NCBI GenBank assembly: GCA_002412715.1
Contig: DHVP01000006.1
Coordinates: 178,976 to 242,233 of the forward strand
Direction of reading: 5' to 3'
DNA length: 63,258 bases
Origin: Deltaproteobacteria bacterium UBA5205
GTDB taxonomy: Bacteria; Desulfobacterota; Syntrophorhabdia; Syntrophorhabdales; Syntrophorhabdaceae
Part shown: one piece after another, positions 48,111-57,475 of the stretch
How positions within the stretch are numbered: position 1 is the stretch's first letter
Layout: each line of letters starts with the position of its first letter
Position numbers and translations under genes: made by a program
Notes under the pieces: generated by a model
Database searches by the model: none
What the model saw: the letters and a program-made list of their open reading frames with translations, nothing else
Told to the model about the DNA's origin: nothing

Positions 48111-50552
48111 TCAGGATCCCGGGATCGATCCGATATCGAAATTGAGTATTTCTCCGAGCTCAATGAACTCCCGGCGCCATTGAACTGCCCCGGCTTCCTC
48201 TTTGGAGGCGCCTTCCATCATCCTGACATACACCGACCGCGCCATAGCGTAATAGACATTCTGGATCTCCCAGAGATTCATCTCGATGGGAAGCAAGCGG
48301 GCCAGCTCCATGGTCTTCTTGATGGCGTGGATAAGGGAAATATCAGAGGGGTTTTCCTGGAACCGCGAGATCCGCTCATCAAGCTTTCGCCTTATGATCA
48401 GCTCGATCTCCACTGTATCGTAATGAAGACCCCACTTCTCCATTTCCTTTACGATTCCGCCAATCTGTTTGTCGTCCAGGTCATCTTCTGAAAAGGCCTT
48501 TTTGAGGTCAAGGTTGAGGGTGAACTCCGCTGCTGACCGGAAGGCATTGGGAACAGCCATGCCTGCCTCGCGGAACAAATTCATAAGGATCCGTTCTCCC
48601 AGAAAGAGATCCCTGTAGACAATTTCGAACTTTTCGAAGGCACCCCTGGCGAGCAGGTTCATAATTGCACGCTGTCGATCCCTGAAAAGACTCTTGAAGG
48701 AATAATTGTGCATCCCGAAGTGATCGTCCATCAGGTGAATGACTTCGGCCAGGTCTGCCCTTTCGAAGGCGTCGGTGATCTCCTGCCGCATTGCCCGAAA
48801 GGCTTCTTCGCCGCCGTACTGCCTTGCACCGCCGTTGAAGGCGTGGCCTCCCATGTGGAGAACCGCGAAACTGATGTGTTCGGAATCACCGGTGATCCGT
48901 GAGACGACGAGAACCCTCCCGATGTTCAGCGTCGTACTGCCGGCGGTTATCCTGGAATAATCCTCCTTGTCCACCGAGTAACTGTATATCTCCGTGTGGT
49001 CATCGAAATCTTCCATTACGGAGGAAACGGCATAGTGGACGGCCGCCTTTTTGAGGTCAATGGCGGTGGGTTTGACGAACCTGTCGAAGATCCTGGCGCC
49101 GTCCCCGTGTTCCGGTATGTTGCTCTTTGCCTTTTCGAGCAGCGACCTGAAGATATCCTCCTTGCTGTTTCCACAAACGTCCGAAATGAGCTGAATCACC
49201 CTGCCGGCGTATTGGATGACCTGGACTGTCTCTATCCCGGAAAGCTCGTCGAAAAACCATCCGCAGCTCGTATACATGAGTAATGAATGGCGTTGGGACT
49301 CAAGGAGCTTCAGTGCGGCGGTCCTTTCGTCGGCGGCAAGAACCCTTCGGCCGTGTTTAGCAAAGAAGTCGTCAACCGTTTGCTCGCCGCGATCCAGAAT
49401 GATATCGATGTAGTCGTCCCGGGCCGACCAGGGATCGTTGAGATACTCCAGGGCCTTGCTCGCGTACGTATCGGCCATCTCGTCTCGCAGCCAATCCAGG
49501 GCATCGCGCAAAGGGGCCCTCCATCCCTGGTTCCAACCCGGGTGCCCCCCCGAATTGCATCCGCAGTCACCGCGCCAGCGCTCGATGCCGTGAGCACAAC
49601 TCCACGACGTGTTTTCGTAGATCTGTACCTCGTGCCGTGCCGGGAATTTTTCCAGGAATTCACCATAATTGGTGAGCCGGGCAAGGCCCTGTTCTTCAAT
49701 GTGATGAAGCGCGAAGGCAAGGGCCATGTCTCCGAAACGGTGGTGGTGACCGTAGGTTTCTCCGTCCGTGGCGATGTGCATGAGTTGGGTCGAGTTTCTC
49801 TCGTCGGAGAAACCCGACACCAGCCTCAGTGCCAGGTCTTCGCCCCTGTTGAGGAGATCCTCGAATGCGACAGCCCTCGATATAGGTCCGTCGTAAAAGA
49901 AGATGGTTATGCGTTGACCGGAAGGAAGCCGCAGGAGGTAAGGGCGCGTAGGATCTATGCGTCCGCCGGTAACATCCTTCCACTTACCGATACCCTTCTT
50001 TCGAACCTTCCATGCCTGGTGCGGAGCGAGAATGGTAAAAAGGATCCCCGCGCTGGCCAGATATTCCAGCGTCTCCAGGTCCACGGCCGTTTCGGCGAGC
50101 CACATCCCCTCCGGGACGCGACCGAACCGTTTCCGGAAATCCTTGATCCCCCAGGTTATCTGGGTCCTTTTGTCGCGGGAATTGGCGAGCGGCATGATGA
50201 TATGGTTGTAAACCTGGGCGAGAGCGTTCCCATGACCTGAGTGCGAAGCGACACTGAGCCTGTCCGCCTCGAGAATTGCCTCATAGACGAGGGGCACGAA
50301 TTCGCACATCCATGCGAGCAGTGTCGGTCCGAAGTTGAAGCTGATCTTCGAATAGTTGCTAACGATGTCGGTGATACGGCCATCCCCGTTAACTATCCGT
50401 GCAGCCGAATTGGGCGCGTAGCATTCCGAGGTAATGCGTTCGTTCCAGTCGTGAAATGGGTAGGCGGAGTCCTGGATCTCAACGGATTCAAGCCAGGGGT
50501 TTTCCCGCGGCGGCTGGTAAAAATGGCTGTGAATGCAAATGTATCGTTCCAT
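48111..50552 (-). CDS. GH57 glycoside hydrolase with DUF3536 domain
   Basis: An 813-residue enzyme from the ATG at 50552 (GAGGGGG upstream). The N-terminal third is a GH57 domain: 'ICIHSHFYQPPRENPWLE' at the start, the WLAETAVDLE motif with the catalytic glutamate near 150 and 'HIATDGETYGHHH' with the aspartate near 283. The rest matches DUF3536, which always goes with this GH57 subgroup. GH57 enzymes cleave, transfer or branch alpha-glucans. No signal peptide is visible, so it should act on intracellular glycogen, in line with glgC in the window. Confidence 0.9.
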   Translation of the reverse strand: MERYICIHSHFYQPPRENPWLESVEIQDSAYPFHDWNERITSECYAPNSAARIVNGDGRITDIVSNYSKISFNFGPTLLAWMCEFVPLVYEAILEADRLSVASHSGHGNALAQVYNHIIMPLANSRDKRTQITWGIKDFRKRFGRVPEGMWLAETAVDLETLEYLASAGILFTILAPHQAWKVRKKGIGKWKDVTGGRIDPTRPYLLRLPSGQRITIFFYDGPISRAVAFEDLLNRGEDLALRLVSGFSDERNSTQLMHIATDGETYGHHHRFGDMALAFALHHIEEQGLARLTNYGEFLEKFPARHEVQIYENTSWSCAHGIERWRGDCGCNSGGHPGWNQGWRAPLRDALDWLRDEMADTYASKALEYLNDPWSARDDYIDIILDRGEQTVDDFFAKHGRRVLAADERTAALKLLESQRHSLLMYTSCGWFFDELSGIETVQVIQYAGRVIQLISDVCGNSKEDIFRSLLEKAKSNIPEHGDGARIFDRFVKPTAIDLKKAAVHYAVSSVMEDFDDHTEIYSYSVDKEDYSRITAGSTTLNIGRVLVVSRITGDSEHISFAVLHMGGHAFNGGARQYGGEEAFRAMRQEITDAFERADLAEVIHLMDDHFGMHNYSFKSLFRDRQRAIMNLLARGAFEKFEIVYRDLFLGERILMNLFREAGMAVPNAFRSAAEFTLNLDLKKAFSEDDLDDKQIGGIVKEMEKWGLHYDTVEIELIIRRKLDERISRFQENPSDISLIHAIKKTMELARLLPIEMNLWEIQNVYYAMARSVYVRMMEGASKEEAGAVQWRREFIELGEILNFDIGSIPGS

Positions 50553-50619
50553 CATGATCCCCCTCAGTCGATCACAGGGTTGCCCCGATTTCGCGGCCTC
50601 TTTGCCCCTCTTCTTCCTA

Positions 50620-51645
50620 TTACTTCTCCTCTCTGATGTGTACTGTTCTTTGCGGGAAGGGGATCTCCACCCCTTCCTTGCGGAACCTCTCGAAGATGCG
50701 TTTGCGCAGTTCATGCTGGGCCAGGTACTGGTCCACAAACTCACCGATCTGGCAAATCAGGGTGAAATCCAGGGAGCTTTCTCCAAACCCCGGTATGAAA
50801 CGGACGAAAGGCTCGGGGTCGCCAAGCAAACCCGGGATCTCTCCGACGGACCTCTTCGCCTCATCGACGAGCATCTGTTCAACCGCCGCCGGATCACTCG
50901 TGTAACTGACGGAGACCGGGATCAGGAGCGAGAGTCTTTTCTCGGGGAGATAATAATTGGTGACGATGCTTTTCGACAGTTTGCTGTTGGGTATTATGAC
51001 CATGTTATTGGGGAGCATCCTCACCCGTGTCGTTCTCCAGGTGATGTCTTCCACATAACCTTCCTGACCGGACTCCAGTTTGACAAAATCACCTATTCTG
51101 ATCGACCTTTCAAGAATAATATGGATCCCGGCGAAGAGATTGGCAAGGGTATCCTGAAGAGCCAGGGCCACGGCAAGGCCCCCAACGCCAAGGGCGGTAA
51201 GCAGCGGTGCGATGGAAATCCCGAGCGTGTTGAGAACAATCAGGCAGCCTATTATGACGATCGTACCTTTGATGACTCCGTGCATCAGCCCCGTCGGCGG
51301 AATGGGCAGGTCGGCGCTTTGCACATAATTCGTGAAGAGCCTTCCCACAAGGTTCGCGGTTGCGATGGTTATCGACAAAATAATAAGGACATCGATGGCG
51401 AGACTTATGTACCGGGCGTATTGCCTGGGTATATCGGACATGGCCACCCCGATGGAGAGGGCAATGGCGATGCACCAGTACCACGAAGGTGTGCTCAGGG
51501 AGGCAACGACAATATTGTCCATTCTCGTTGAAGTTTTGGAGCTCCAGTGCCTGAGAAGTTTGAAGACAGCGACCCTGAGCCCTGCAAGAATGACAAAGCA
51601 CCCCGCGGCGGCAATAGTGGGAACGAGAAAGTGTGTGCAGGCCAT
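50620..51645 (-). CDS. MscS-family mechanosensitive ion channel
   Basis: A 341-residue channel from the ATG at 51645 (GAAGGAG upstream). Four or five membrane segments occupy residues 1-165; the pore-lining helix and the MscS beta domain follow ('LLTALGVGGLAVALALQDTLANLFAGI' near 145-171, with the Gly/Ala pattern of TM3). A soluble vestibule ends the protein. It releases solutes on hypo-osmotic shock. It lies four bases after the M23 peptidase gene on the minus strand, so the two are likely co-transcribed. Confidence 0.9.
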   Translation of the reverse strand: MACTHFLVPTIAAAGCFVILAGLRVAVFKLLRHWSSKTSTRMDNIVVASLSTPSWYWCIAIALSIGVAMSDIPRQYARYISLAIDVLIILSITIATANLVGRLFTNYVQSADLPIPPTGLMHGVIKGTIVIIGCLIVLNTLGISIAPLLTALGVGGLAVALALQDTLANLFAGIHIILERSIRIGDFVKLESGQEGYVEDITWRTTRVRMLPNNMVIIPNSKLSKSIVTNYYLPEKRLSLLIPVSVSYTSDPAAVEQMLVDEAKRSVGEIPGLLGDPEPFVRFIPGFGESSLDFTLICQIGEFVDQYLAQHELRKRIFERFRKEGVEIPFPQRTVHIREEK

Positions 51646-51649
51646 GAGT

Positions 51650-52900
51650 TCAGTCTCCTTCCATCCACGTCTGCACGGCAAGCATGGAGCGCACCGGCGT
51701 GCCGTTCGTTATCTGCGTCGTCTCAAGACGATGATCCATCGAATCGACTAATTCCCTGAAGCGGTTTCTGTCGACGCCTAGCAGGGATTCTCCGCAGAGA
51801 GGCTGCAACGAAAGAGGGTTCACAGGTTTTCCCGCCACCCTTATCTCCAGGTGAAGATGAGGGCCTGTGGCGAGGCCGGTCGCGCCGACAAAACCTATGA
51901 CCTCGCCCTGCGCGACTCGCGCCTTTCCCGTGATGCCCTTGCTGATGCGCGATAGATGCCCGTAATACGTGCTGTAACCGTTCCGGTGTTTTATGATGAC
52001 CAGCTTTCCGTAGCCTCCCCGGTATCCCGCGAAAAGGATCTCACCGTCGCCCAATGCGGAAACCGGCGTTCCCGATGCTGCGGCGTAATCGATACCCTGG
52101 TGCGGCCTGTATTTCTTGAGGACAGGATGAAGGCGTCTGCCGGCATAGGACGAACTGATCCTCCTGAAATTAAGCGGGGCCTTCAGAAATGCTTTTCTGA
52201 GTGGCGTTCCCCCGGCATCATAGTAGTCAGCCGATCCGTTCATTTCGTACCGGTAGGCCATGTATCTCCGACCGTCATTAACGAATTCGGCTGACAAAAT
52301 GTTGCCGAACTTTTTGAAGGCATTCCCGACAAAAAGACCTTCGACGATTACTTTGAATGTATCCCCGTCTCTCAGGTCTGTAGTGAAATCAATATCCCAG
52401 GCAAAGATATCCGAAAGGTCGAGGGCTAGACGCAGTGCCTCTTTGTCCGGGCCAAGGGAGGCGATAAGACTATCCTTGATCATACCGCCGAAAGAAAAAA
52501 GCCTCTTTTCGTATTCAACCTTTTCAACGGTGGCTGTGAGAGAGTCTCCCTGGCGGGAAAGGTTGATGTATGTATCGTCATCCATCCAGTACGTGAGGGA
52601 ATCGAGTCTGTCATCATCATCTATGGTTATGGTGTAAGGGCGCCCCGAACAAAGCTCGCCGAGGTCGTAGACACCTTCCGTGGCCTTCTTTGCCTGTTGG
52701 AGATCGGCAACGTGCAGTTTGTTGCGCTTAAAGATCCGGGAAAGCACGTCTCCTTTGCGTACAGTGCCCGATACTACCCGAACCGCCCTGTCTTTGCGCT
52801 TGACCGGCGCTTGTTTTCTCTCGCTCTGCGCGGCAAGGATCACAAGACAGGCGATAATAGCGAAGATCAGGACAGCTTTACCTGCAGTTCTTTTTCTCAT
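51650..52900 (-). CDS. M23-family peptidoglycan endopeptidase
   Basis: A 416-residue exported protein. Residues 1-25 are a hydrophobic signal-anchor. A LysM/OapA-like region follows ('GTVRKGDVLSRIFKRNKLH'), then a central domain and the LytM (M23) zinc peptidase domain from about 260 with RPHQGIDYAAASGTPV (H-x3-D) and HLHLEIR (H-x-H), the full zinc site. It should cut cross-links in the peptidoglycan (MepM-like). The 368-bp upstream region holds a large inverted repeat (53114-53195). Confidence 0.9.
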   Translation of the reverse strand: MRKRTAGKAVLIFAIIACLVILAAQSERKQAPVKRKDRAVRVVSGTVRKGDVLSRIFKRNKLHVADLQQAKKATEGVYDLGELCSGRPYTITIDDDDRLDSLTYWMDDDTYINLSRQGDSLTATVEKVEYEKRLFSFGGMIKDSLIASLGPDKEALRLALDLSDIFAWDIDFTTDLRDGDTFKVIVEGLFVGNAFKKFGNILSAEFVNDGRRYMAYRYEMNGSADYYDAGGTPLRKAFLKAPLNFRRISSSYAGRRLHPVLKKYRPHQGIDYAAASGTPVSALGDGEILFAGYRGGYGKLVIIKHRNGYSTYYGHLSRISKGITGKARVAQGEVIGFVGATGLATGPHLHLEIRVAGKPVNPLSLQPLCGESLLGVDRNRFRELVDSMDHRLETTQITNGTPVRSMLAVQTWMEGD

Positions 52901-53268
52901 AGTCTGTCACGCATGGCGGCAGCCCCCAGTAAAAACCCGCACGCTCGCCTCTTTCAGTATAGCATATACTATTTGAGAAATGATCTCAGGTCTGTAAGCC
53001 AGTTTACAAATGGTGCACATGACTATGCTTGCACTGATGGTGTAATCTAATTTTGCCCGTTTGGTGAGCAACAAAAGCGGAAACCGGAGAGCCGGTCAAG
53101 TCTGGACAAAGAAGAGAGACAATTTCTCCTGCCCCTCTTTGCCAAAGGAGGAGGGTTTGTTCACCCTTTGGCAAAACAAGAGAAATATGTCTCTCCCTCT
53201 GAAACCAAAAACCTTAAAACTGCCTCTATTCTTGAAACGCGCAGCCTGCAGCCAGCACCTTTTCTCTC
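52901..53268. other. Intergenic region with a large inverted repeat
   Basis: No gene is visible in these 368 bases between the acyl-CoA ligase 3' end and the M23 peptidase start. It holds the inverted repeat at 53114-53195 and, nearer the peptidase, AGTATAGCATATACT (about 52955-52969), which includes a minus-strand TATACT -10-like box. Confidence 0.5.
53114..53195. repeat. Long two-part inverted repeat (82 bases)
   Basis: The outer arms GAGAGACAATTTCTC (53114-53128) and GAGAAATATGTCTCTC (53180-53195) pair with a one-base bulge; the inner arms TTTGCCAAAGG (53138-53148) and CCTTTGGCAAA (53165-53175) pair perfectly. Downstream of the acyl-CoA ligase on the minus strand, it could end that transcript; TCTTCTTTGTCC follows on that strand. 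Confidence 0.65.
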
Positions 53269-54921
53269 CTACCTCCTCTTATCCTTTTCCTGCTTGCGCT
53301 TCTCCTCATCACGTATCTCGCGCCGGAGCAGCTTGCCGACCTTTGATTTCGGCAGCATGTCCCGAAACTCTATGTAACCGGGGACCTTGTAGGGGGCAAG
53401 CCTGTCCCTGCACCACTTCAGAAGTTCGGTGCTTCCGATCCCTTTCGCGTCCTCTTTCAGAACGACGATCGCCTTGATCCTCTCGCCGACCTTCGGGTCG
53501 GGGATGCCGATGACGCATGCGCCGATGACTGTGGGATGGTCCTGAAGGGCCGCCTCCACCTCGGATGCGGATACCCGGTACGCTTTGTACTTGATGATGT
53601 CGGCAGTCCTCTCGACGAATTCCAGCTCTCCTTTTTCATTCATCTTGACGTAATCGCCCATACGGTAATAGATGTCACCGTTCAATTTTACGTAGCAATA
53701 TTCTGTTTCCTCCGGTTTGTTGAGATATTCCTTCAAAGTATACGGGGATGTCACGAGCAGTTCTCCCAACTCGCCGGGCGGAAGCTTTTCCAGCGTCTCC
53801 CTGTCGACGACTATTGATTTTCGCGACTTAAGGGGCGTTCCGATGACGGTCGGCGAAGGTTCCTGACTTAGCAGGCTGTAGGTAACGTGCCCTATCTCCG
53901 TTGAACCGTAGACCTGGTAGAGAGGTACGGAGTACTTTTCCTGCCATGACTTGAAGACCTCGACGGGCAGGACGTCGCCACCACAGTAACAGTACCTGAG
54001 GGAACTCAGGTCATACTGATCGATCCTGTCACTCTCCAGTATCATCCTGTAAAGCGCCGGGACGCCCAGCATCCACTTTACCCTGTACCTCTCGATGGCG
54101 GAAAGCGCGGGGTCCACCTCGGGGATGGGCATGAGGACCACCGTGTTGGCATAGTTGAAGCCGAAGGCGATGGAAAACCCCTTCGCCATGATATGGAAAA
54201 GAGGGTTGATCATGAGGACGGTGTCATTCCCGGGATTGACGTAATCCTTTATGACGTCCTCCATGATGTCGTTTATATAGGTCACCTCTCCGGTATGGTT
54301 TCCCGGGACGCCCTTCGGAAAACCCGTGGTACCTCCGGTGTACATAATGTAGGAAAGATCCGTCTTCGGGTCGATCGTGATATCAGGGGGGATGTTCACG
54401 GATCTGTCCACGATGTTCTTGAAGAAGTGTATCTTCTCCCCCTTTTCCACTTTGCCTGCGGGAATCTTGTCGAAGAGATGGCCCACCACCTGTTTGAAGG
54501 GCGAAATGAAGTCGACAAGGTTCGTAACGATGACCCTTTTCAGGTTCGTTCTCTCCATGACCTCTTTCACGTACACGAAATTCGTATCGAGGCAGATCAC
54601 GGTCTCTATCCCGGCGTCCTTGATCATGTACTCGATCTCAAATGCGGTGTAGATGGGTGAAACAGGCACGGTGACGGCACCGATGCGGTTAATGGCGAAA
54701 TTCGCTATTATCCACTGCGGGCAGTTCGATATATAGAGCATCACCCTGTCCTGCTGTTTCACCCCCATGTCGGAGAGCCCACGTGCGAACTTATGGACGA
54801 GAGTCTCCAGGCGTCCGTAGGTATAGGTCTCGCCAAGATAGATCAGCGCGGTCTTGGAGGGGACCTCTTTGCACACCTCCTCAAAACGTGTGAACGTGTA
54901 TTGCTTTTCTAAGGATGCCAT
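53269..54921 (-). CDS. AMP-forming acyl/aryl-CoA ligase
   Basis: A 550-residue acyl-CoA synthetase. The AMP-binding motif YTGGTTGFPKGV is near 204-215, 'YCYCGGDVLPVEVF' and the YGSTEIGH motif near 345 follow, then 'YRMGDYVKMNEKGELEF' and a C-terminal lysine in KSKVGKLLRR. It activates a fatty or aromatic acid to its CoA thioester with ATP. It is the last gene of the liv operon on the minus strand, 25 bases after livF, so the transported compound is probably its substrate. Long-chain fatty acids or aromatic acids are both possible. Confidence 0.88.
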   Translation of the reverse strand: MASLEKQYTFTRFEEVCKEVPSKTALIYLGETYTYGRLETLVHKFARGLSDMGVKQQDRVMLYISNCPQWIIANFAINRIGAVTVPVSPIYTAFEIEYMIKDAGIETVICLDTNFVYVKEVMERTNLKRVIVTNLVDFISPFKQVVGHLFDKIPAGKVEKGEKIHFFKNIVDRSVNIPPDITIDPKTDLSYIMYTGGTTGFPKGVPGNHTGEVTYINDIMEDVIKDYVNPGNDTVLMINPLFHIMAKGFSIAFGFNYANTVVLMPIPEVDPALSAIERYRVKWMLGVPALYRMILESDRIDQYDLSSLRYCYCGGDVLPVEVFKSWQEKYSVPLYQVYGSTEIGHVTYSLLSQEPSPTVIGTPLKSRKSIVVDRETLEKLPPGELGELLVTSPYTLKEYLNKPEETEYCYVKLNGDIYYRMGDYVKMNEKGELEFVERTADIIKYKAYRVSASEVEAALQDHPTVIGACVIGIPDPKVGERIKAIVVLKEDAKGIGSTELLKWCRDRLAPYKVPGYIEFRDMLPKSKVGKLLRREIRDEEKRKQEKDKRR

Positions 54922-54950
54922 TGCTTCACCCCTTACCCTTACCCCTTACA
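54922..54950 (-). repeat. Short G-rich repeat between livF and the acyl-CoA ligase gene
   Basis: The minus strand reads GGGGTGTAAGGGGTAAGGG then TAAGGGGTGAAGC. These are (TAAGGGG)-type units related to the heptamer family. The repeat supplies the livF stop codon (54948-54946) and probably the ribosome site for the next gene. Confidence 0.55.
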
Positions 54951-55692
54951 CCCCGAAATATGCCGATTTGACATCGGGATTATCCATCAGTTCTTCTCGT
55001 GTCCCCATCAGCACACTGGAGCCGTTCTCAAGTATATATCCGTAATCGATAATGGGCATGACGGGCCGCGCATACTGTTCAGTGATGATGATCGAGATGC
55101 CTTTTGAATCGCGGATTGCCTTGGTGCCGTTCACCACAATCTCCTGGTAGGCCGGGCTCAACCCCAGGAGGGGTTCATCGAGGAGAAGCATTTTCGGCGA
55201 CGCCATAAGGGCCCTGCCGATGGCGAGCATCTGTTGCTCGCCGCCGCTTAAGAACCCTCCCTGTCTCTTCAGATGGTCCTTGAGCCGCGGAAAGAGGTCG
55301 AGGACATATTCAAGGTTCTGCTTTGTCTCGCGGGCCCCCGTCAGGTAGGAACCGATCTTCAGGTTCTCGAGGGTCGAGCTCTCGGCAAATATCCTTCTTC
55401 GTTCGGGACACAGGACAATCCCTACCCTCGCCCGGTTGTGTGGGCTTACCGCCGAGATGTCCTTGCCGTTGAAGAACACACGACCGTACACCGATATCCG
55501 TTCCCCGCCCCGCATCTCCTCTTTCTTCTTGATGTCCAGGATGACGCCGGAGACGGCGTGCATGAAAGTGCTCTTCCCCGCACTGTTGGAGCCGAATATC
55601 CCGATGATCTTGCCCTCGCCACAGGTCATACTGACGTTATTGAGGGCGATCATGTTTTCGAAAAACACCATCAGTTCAAAGGCTTCGAACAT
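54946..55692 (-). CDS. livF: LivF-type ABC transporter ATP-binding protein
   Basis: A 248-residue ABC ATPase of the branched-chain amino acid/amide group. Walker A is GSNSAGKSTF near residues 33-42 (Gly-to-Ser variant at the third position of the usual GxNGAGKST), the signature FLSGGEQQMLAIGRAL is near 147 and MLLLDEPLLGLSP follows. It is one of two ATPases that drive the LivHM permease. The C-terminus (KSAYFGV) is of normal length. Follows livG on the minus strand by three bases. Confidence 0.9.
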   Translation of the reverse strand: MFEAFELMVFFENMIALNNVSMTCGEGKIIGIFGSNSAGKSTFMHAVSGVILDIKKKEEMRGGERISVYGRVFFNGKDISAVSPHNRARVGIVLCPERRRIFAESSTLENLKIGSYLTGARETKQNLEYVLDLFPRLKDHLKRQGGFLSGGEQQMLAIGRALMASPKMLLLDEPLLGLSPAYQEIVVNGTKAIRDSKGISIIITEQYARPVMPIIDYGYILENGSSVLMGTREELMDNPDVKSAYFGV

Positions 55693-55695
55693 GGG

Positions 55696-56463
55696 CTACA
55701 CTCCTTCGCTTCCGAGGTATGCCTCTCTTACTCTCTTGTCCTCGATGACATCCAGCGCTTCACCTTCCGTAATCTTTTCTCCGAAATTGAGGGCCATGAC
55801 CCTCGTCGCCACCTTGAAAAGCTCACGCAGGCGGTGCTCGACCATGATAAGCGTTATCCCCTCCGTCTTCATCTTCTCGATAAGAGGGACCATGCCTGCA
55901 ATCTCGCTCATGCTGAGTCCGGAGAAGACCTCGTCACAGAATATTATCTCCGGGCGCAACGCCATGCACCGCGCCAGCTCGAGCCGCTTCTGGTAGCCCG
56001 TGGGCAGGGTCGATGCAAGTTTGTAGGGTACCTTGGAGTCGCGCTCGAATCCGATTTCCTCGAGAATGTCGACGGCCACCGTGTCCCTGTCGCCATGTTT
56101 TCCGCCGCCGCGCCATCCACCGGTCTTGCGGGCCCTGGGAGACCACAGCGGAATGATCAGGTTCTTGTATGCGGGCAACGAATGGTAGGGTCTCATTATC
56201 TGGAAGGTCCGGGCAATGCCTATGTCCGCTATCTTGTGAGGTTGCCAACCCGTGATGTCCTTCCCCTTGAAGGTCACCTTACCCGCCTCCGTTCTGATGA
56301 ACCCGGTGATGCAGTTTATCAGCGTCGTCTTACCCGACCCGTTCGGCCCGATGATGCCGAAGACGTCCCCTGCGTAGATGTCAAAACTCACATCCATGAG
56401 CGCCTTCAACCCGCCGAAAGATTTCGTTATCCCATGTACGGACAGTACCGGTTCAGCGCTCAT
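55696..56463 (-). CDS. livG: LivG-type ABC transporter ATP-binding protein
   Basis: A 255-residue ABC ATPase from the ATG at 56463 (MSAEPVLSVHGI), whose start overlaps the livM stop by four bases. Walker A GPNGSGKTTLI is near residues 38-48, the signature is degenerate ('LPTGYQKRLELARC' in place of LSGGQQ), and Walker B is IIFCDEVFSGLS. 'RTFQIMRPYHSLPAYKNLI' is the Q-loop region typical of LivG. The LPTGYQ signature is common in LivG-like subunits of aromatic or unusual substrates. Confidence 0.9.
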   Translation of the reverse strand: MSAEPVLSVHGITKSFGGLKALMDVSFDIYAGDVFGIIGPNGSGKTTLINCITGFIRTEAGKVTFKGKDITGWQPHKIADIGIARTFQIMRPYHSLPAYKNLIIPLWSPRARKTGGWRGGGKHGDRDTVAVDILEEIGFERDSKVPYKLASTLPTGYQKRLELARCMALRPEIIFCDEVFSGLSMSEIAGMVPLIEKMKTEGITLIMVEHRLRELFKVATRVMALNFGEKITEGEALDVIEDKRVREAYLGSEGV

Positions 56464-57473
56464 ACTTTCACCCACCTTTCAAACTGGTGATATTTCCTCT
56501 GAAGGTAGATCATGATCCCCTCGCTCTTGAATACGATGAATCCTGTGAGGATCGCACAATAGATAACGATCCTGAAGGTCCCGAAGGCCCTGAGGATCTC
56601 TGACAAAGGCACCAGGATAAAGGCCCCTATCAGGGCTCCCACCAGTGTCCCGCCTCCCCCTATAACGACCGCGGCAATGGGGATGATGGAAAAATCGAGG
56701 GCGAAGAGCGAGATACCCGCCCACATGTAAAGGTGGGCGATGTAGGCACCCGCGAAGCACCCGAGCAGGGCGGCAATAAAAACCCCGATGATCCTCATGC
56801 GCGTGACGCTTATACCCGATGCCCTTACCGACTGGTCATTGTCCTTCACGGCCCTGAGGACGAGACCGACGTCCTCGTTCACGAACCTGCGCATGGCGAA
56901 GAGAAAAACAAGGACTACGACTATGATTGTGTAGTTCTCGAAGTAGGCGTTAGGAAAAGGGGCGACCCCGGTCATGCCGTTCGTGCCGCCGAGTATGTTC
57001 AACGCCTCTATGATCCTCGTGAACAGCAAGGGATACATGAGGGTCACGATGGCGAAATAGACACCTCTCAACGGAAGACACGGCAGCAGGCAAAGGGTGC
57101 AGAATCCCGCCCCGACGATCGTCGCCAGCGGCATCGAGATCCATATGGGTATTCCCAGTTCCACGTTGAAGATCGCCGCAAAATATCCCCCGACTCCCGT
57201 GAAAAATGCGCCTCCAAGACAAACGAGGCCGACATAGTTCGCCAGGAAGTCGAAGGATAACGCGAGCAGCGCGTACGCGCACATGATGTTGATGACCTTT
57301 TTCCAATATGGAGCAAGCTCGAATACAAACGGAAGGGCCAGAAGCCCCGCGATGAGCAGAACTCTTGGCCCCATCAGATAGAGGATCTCTCGGGCGGAGG
57401 TTATCGCGTAGATACCCTGCGTCCTCACCTTGAGTCCCCGGTCAATCCTCTCTTTTCGCATCATCGTATCCAT
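56460..57473 (-). CDS. livM: LivM-type ABC transporter permease
   Basis: A 337-residue permease with about nine hydrophobic segments. 'NYVGLVCLGGAFFTGVGGYFAAIF' near 77-100 and the EAA-like 'RAVKDNDQSVRASGISVTRMRIIGVFIAALLGCFAGA' near 208-243 are LivM hallmarks. With LivH it forms the channel for an amino acid-like, fatty or aromatic acid substrate. Starts two bases after the livH stop on the minus strand; the second ATG (57464) would also be possible. Confidence 0.9.
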   Translation of the reverse strand: MDTMMRKERIDRGLKVRTQGIYAITSAREILYLMGPRVLLIAGLLALPFVFELAPYWKKVINIMCAYALLALSFDFLANYVGLVCLGGAFFTGVGGYFAAIFNVELGIPIWISMPLATIVGAGFCTLCLLPCLPLRGVYFAIVTLMYPLLFTRIIEALNILGGTNGMTGVAPFPNAYFENYTIIVVVLVFLFAMRRFVNEDVGLVLRAVKDNDQSVRASGISVTRMRIIGVFIAALLGCFAGAYIAHLYMWAGISLFALDFSIIPIAAVVIGGGGTLVGALIGAFILVPLSEILRAFGTFRIVIYCAILTGFIVFKSEGIMIYLQRKYHQFERWVKV

Positions 57474-57475
57474 GG

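Noticed and set aside
55273..56490. A 405-codon open frame on the plus strand
   Set aside because: It is antisense to livF and livG, both with full ABC motifs. The translated product has no family features.
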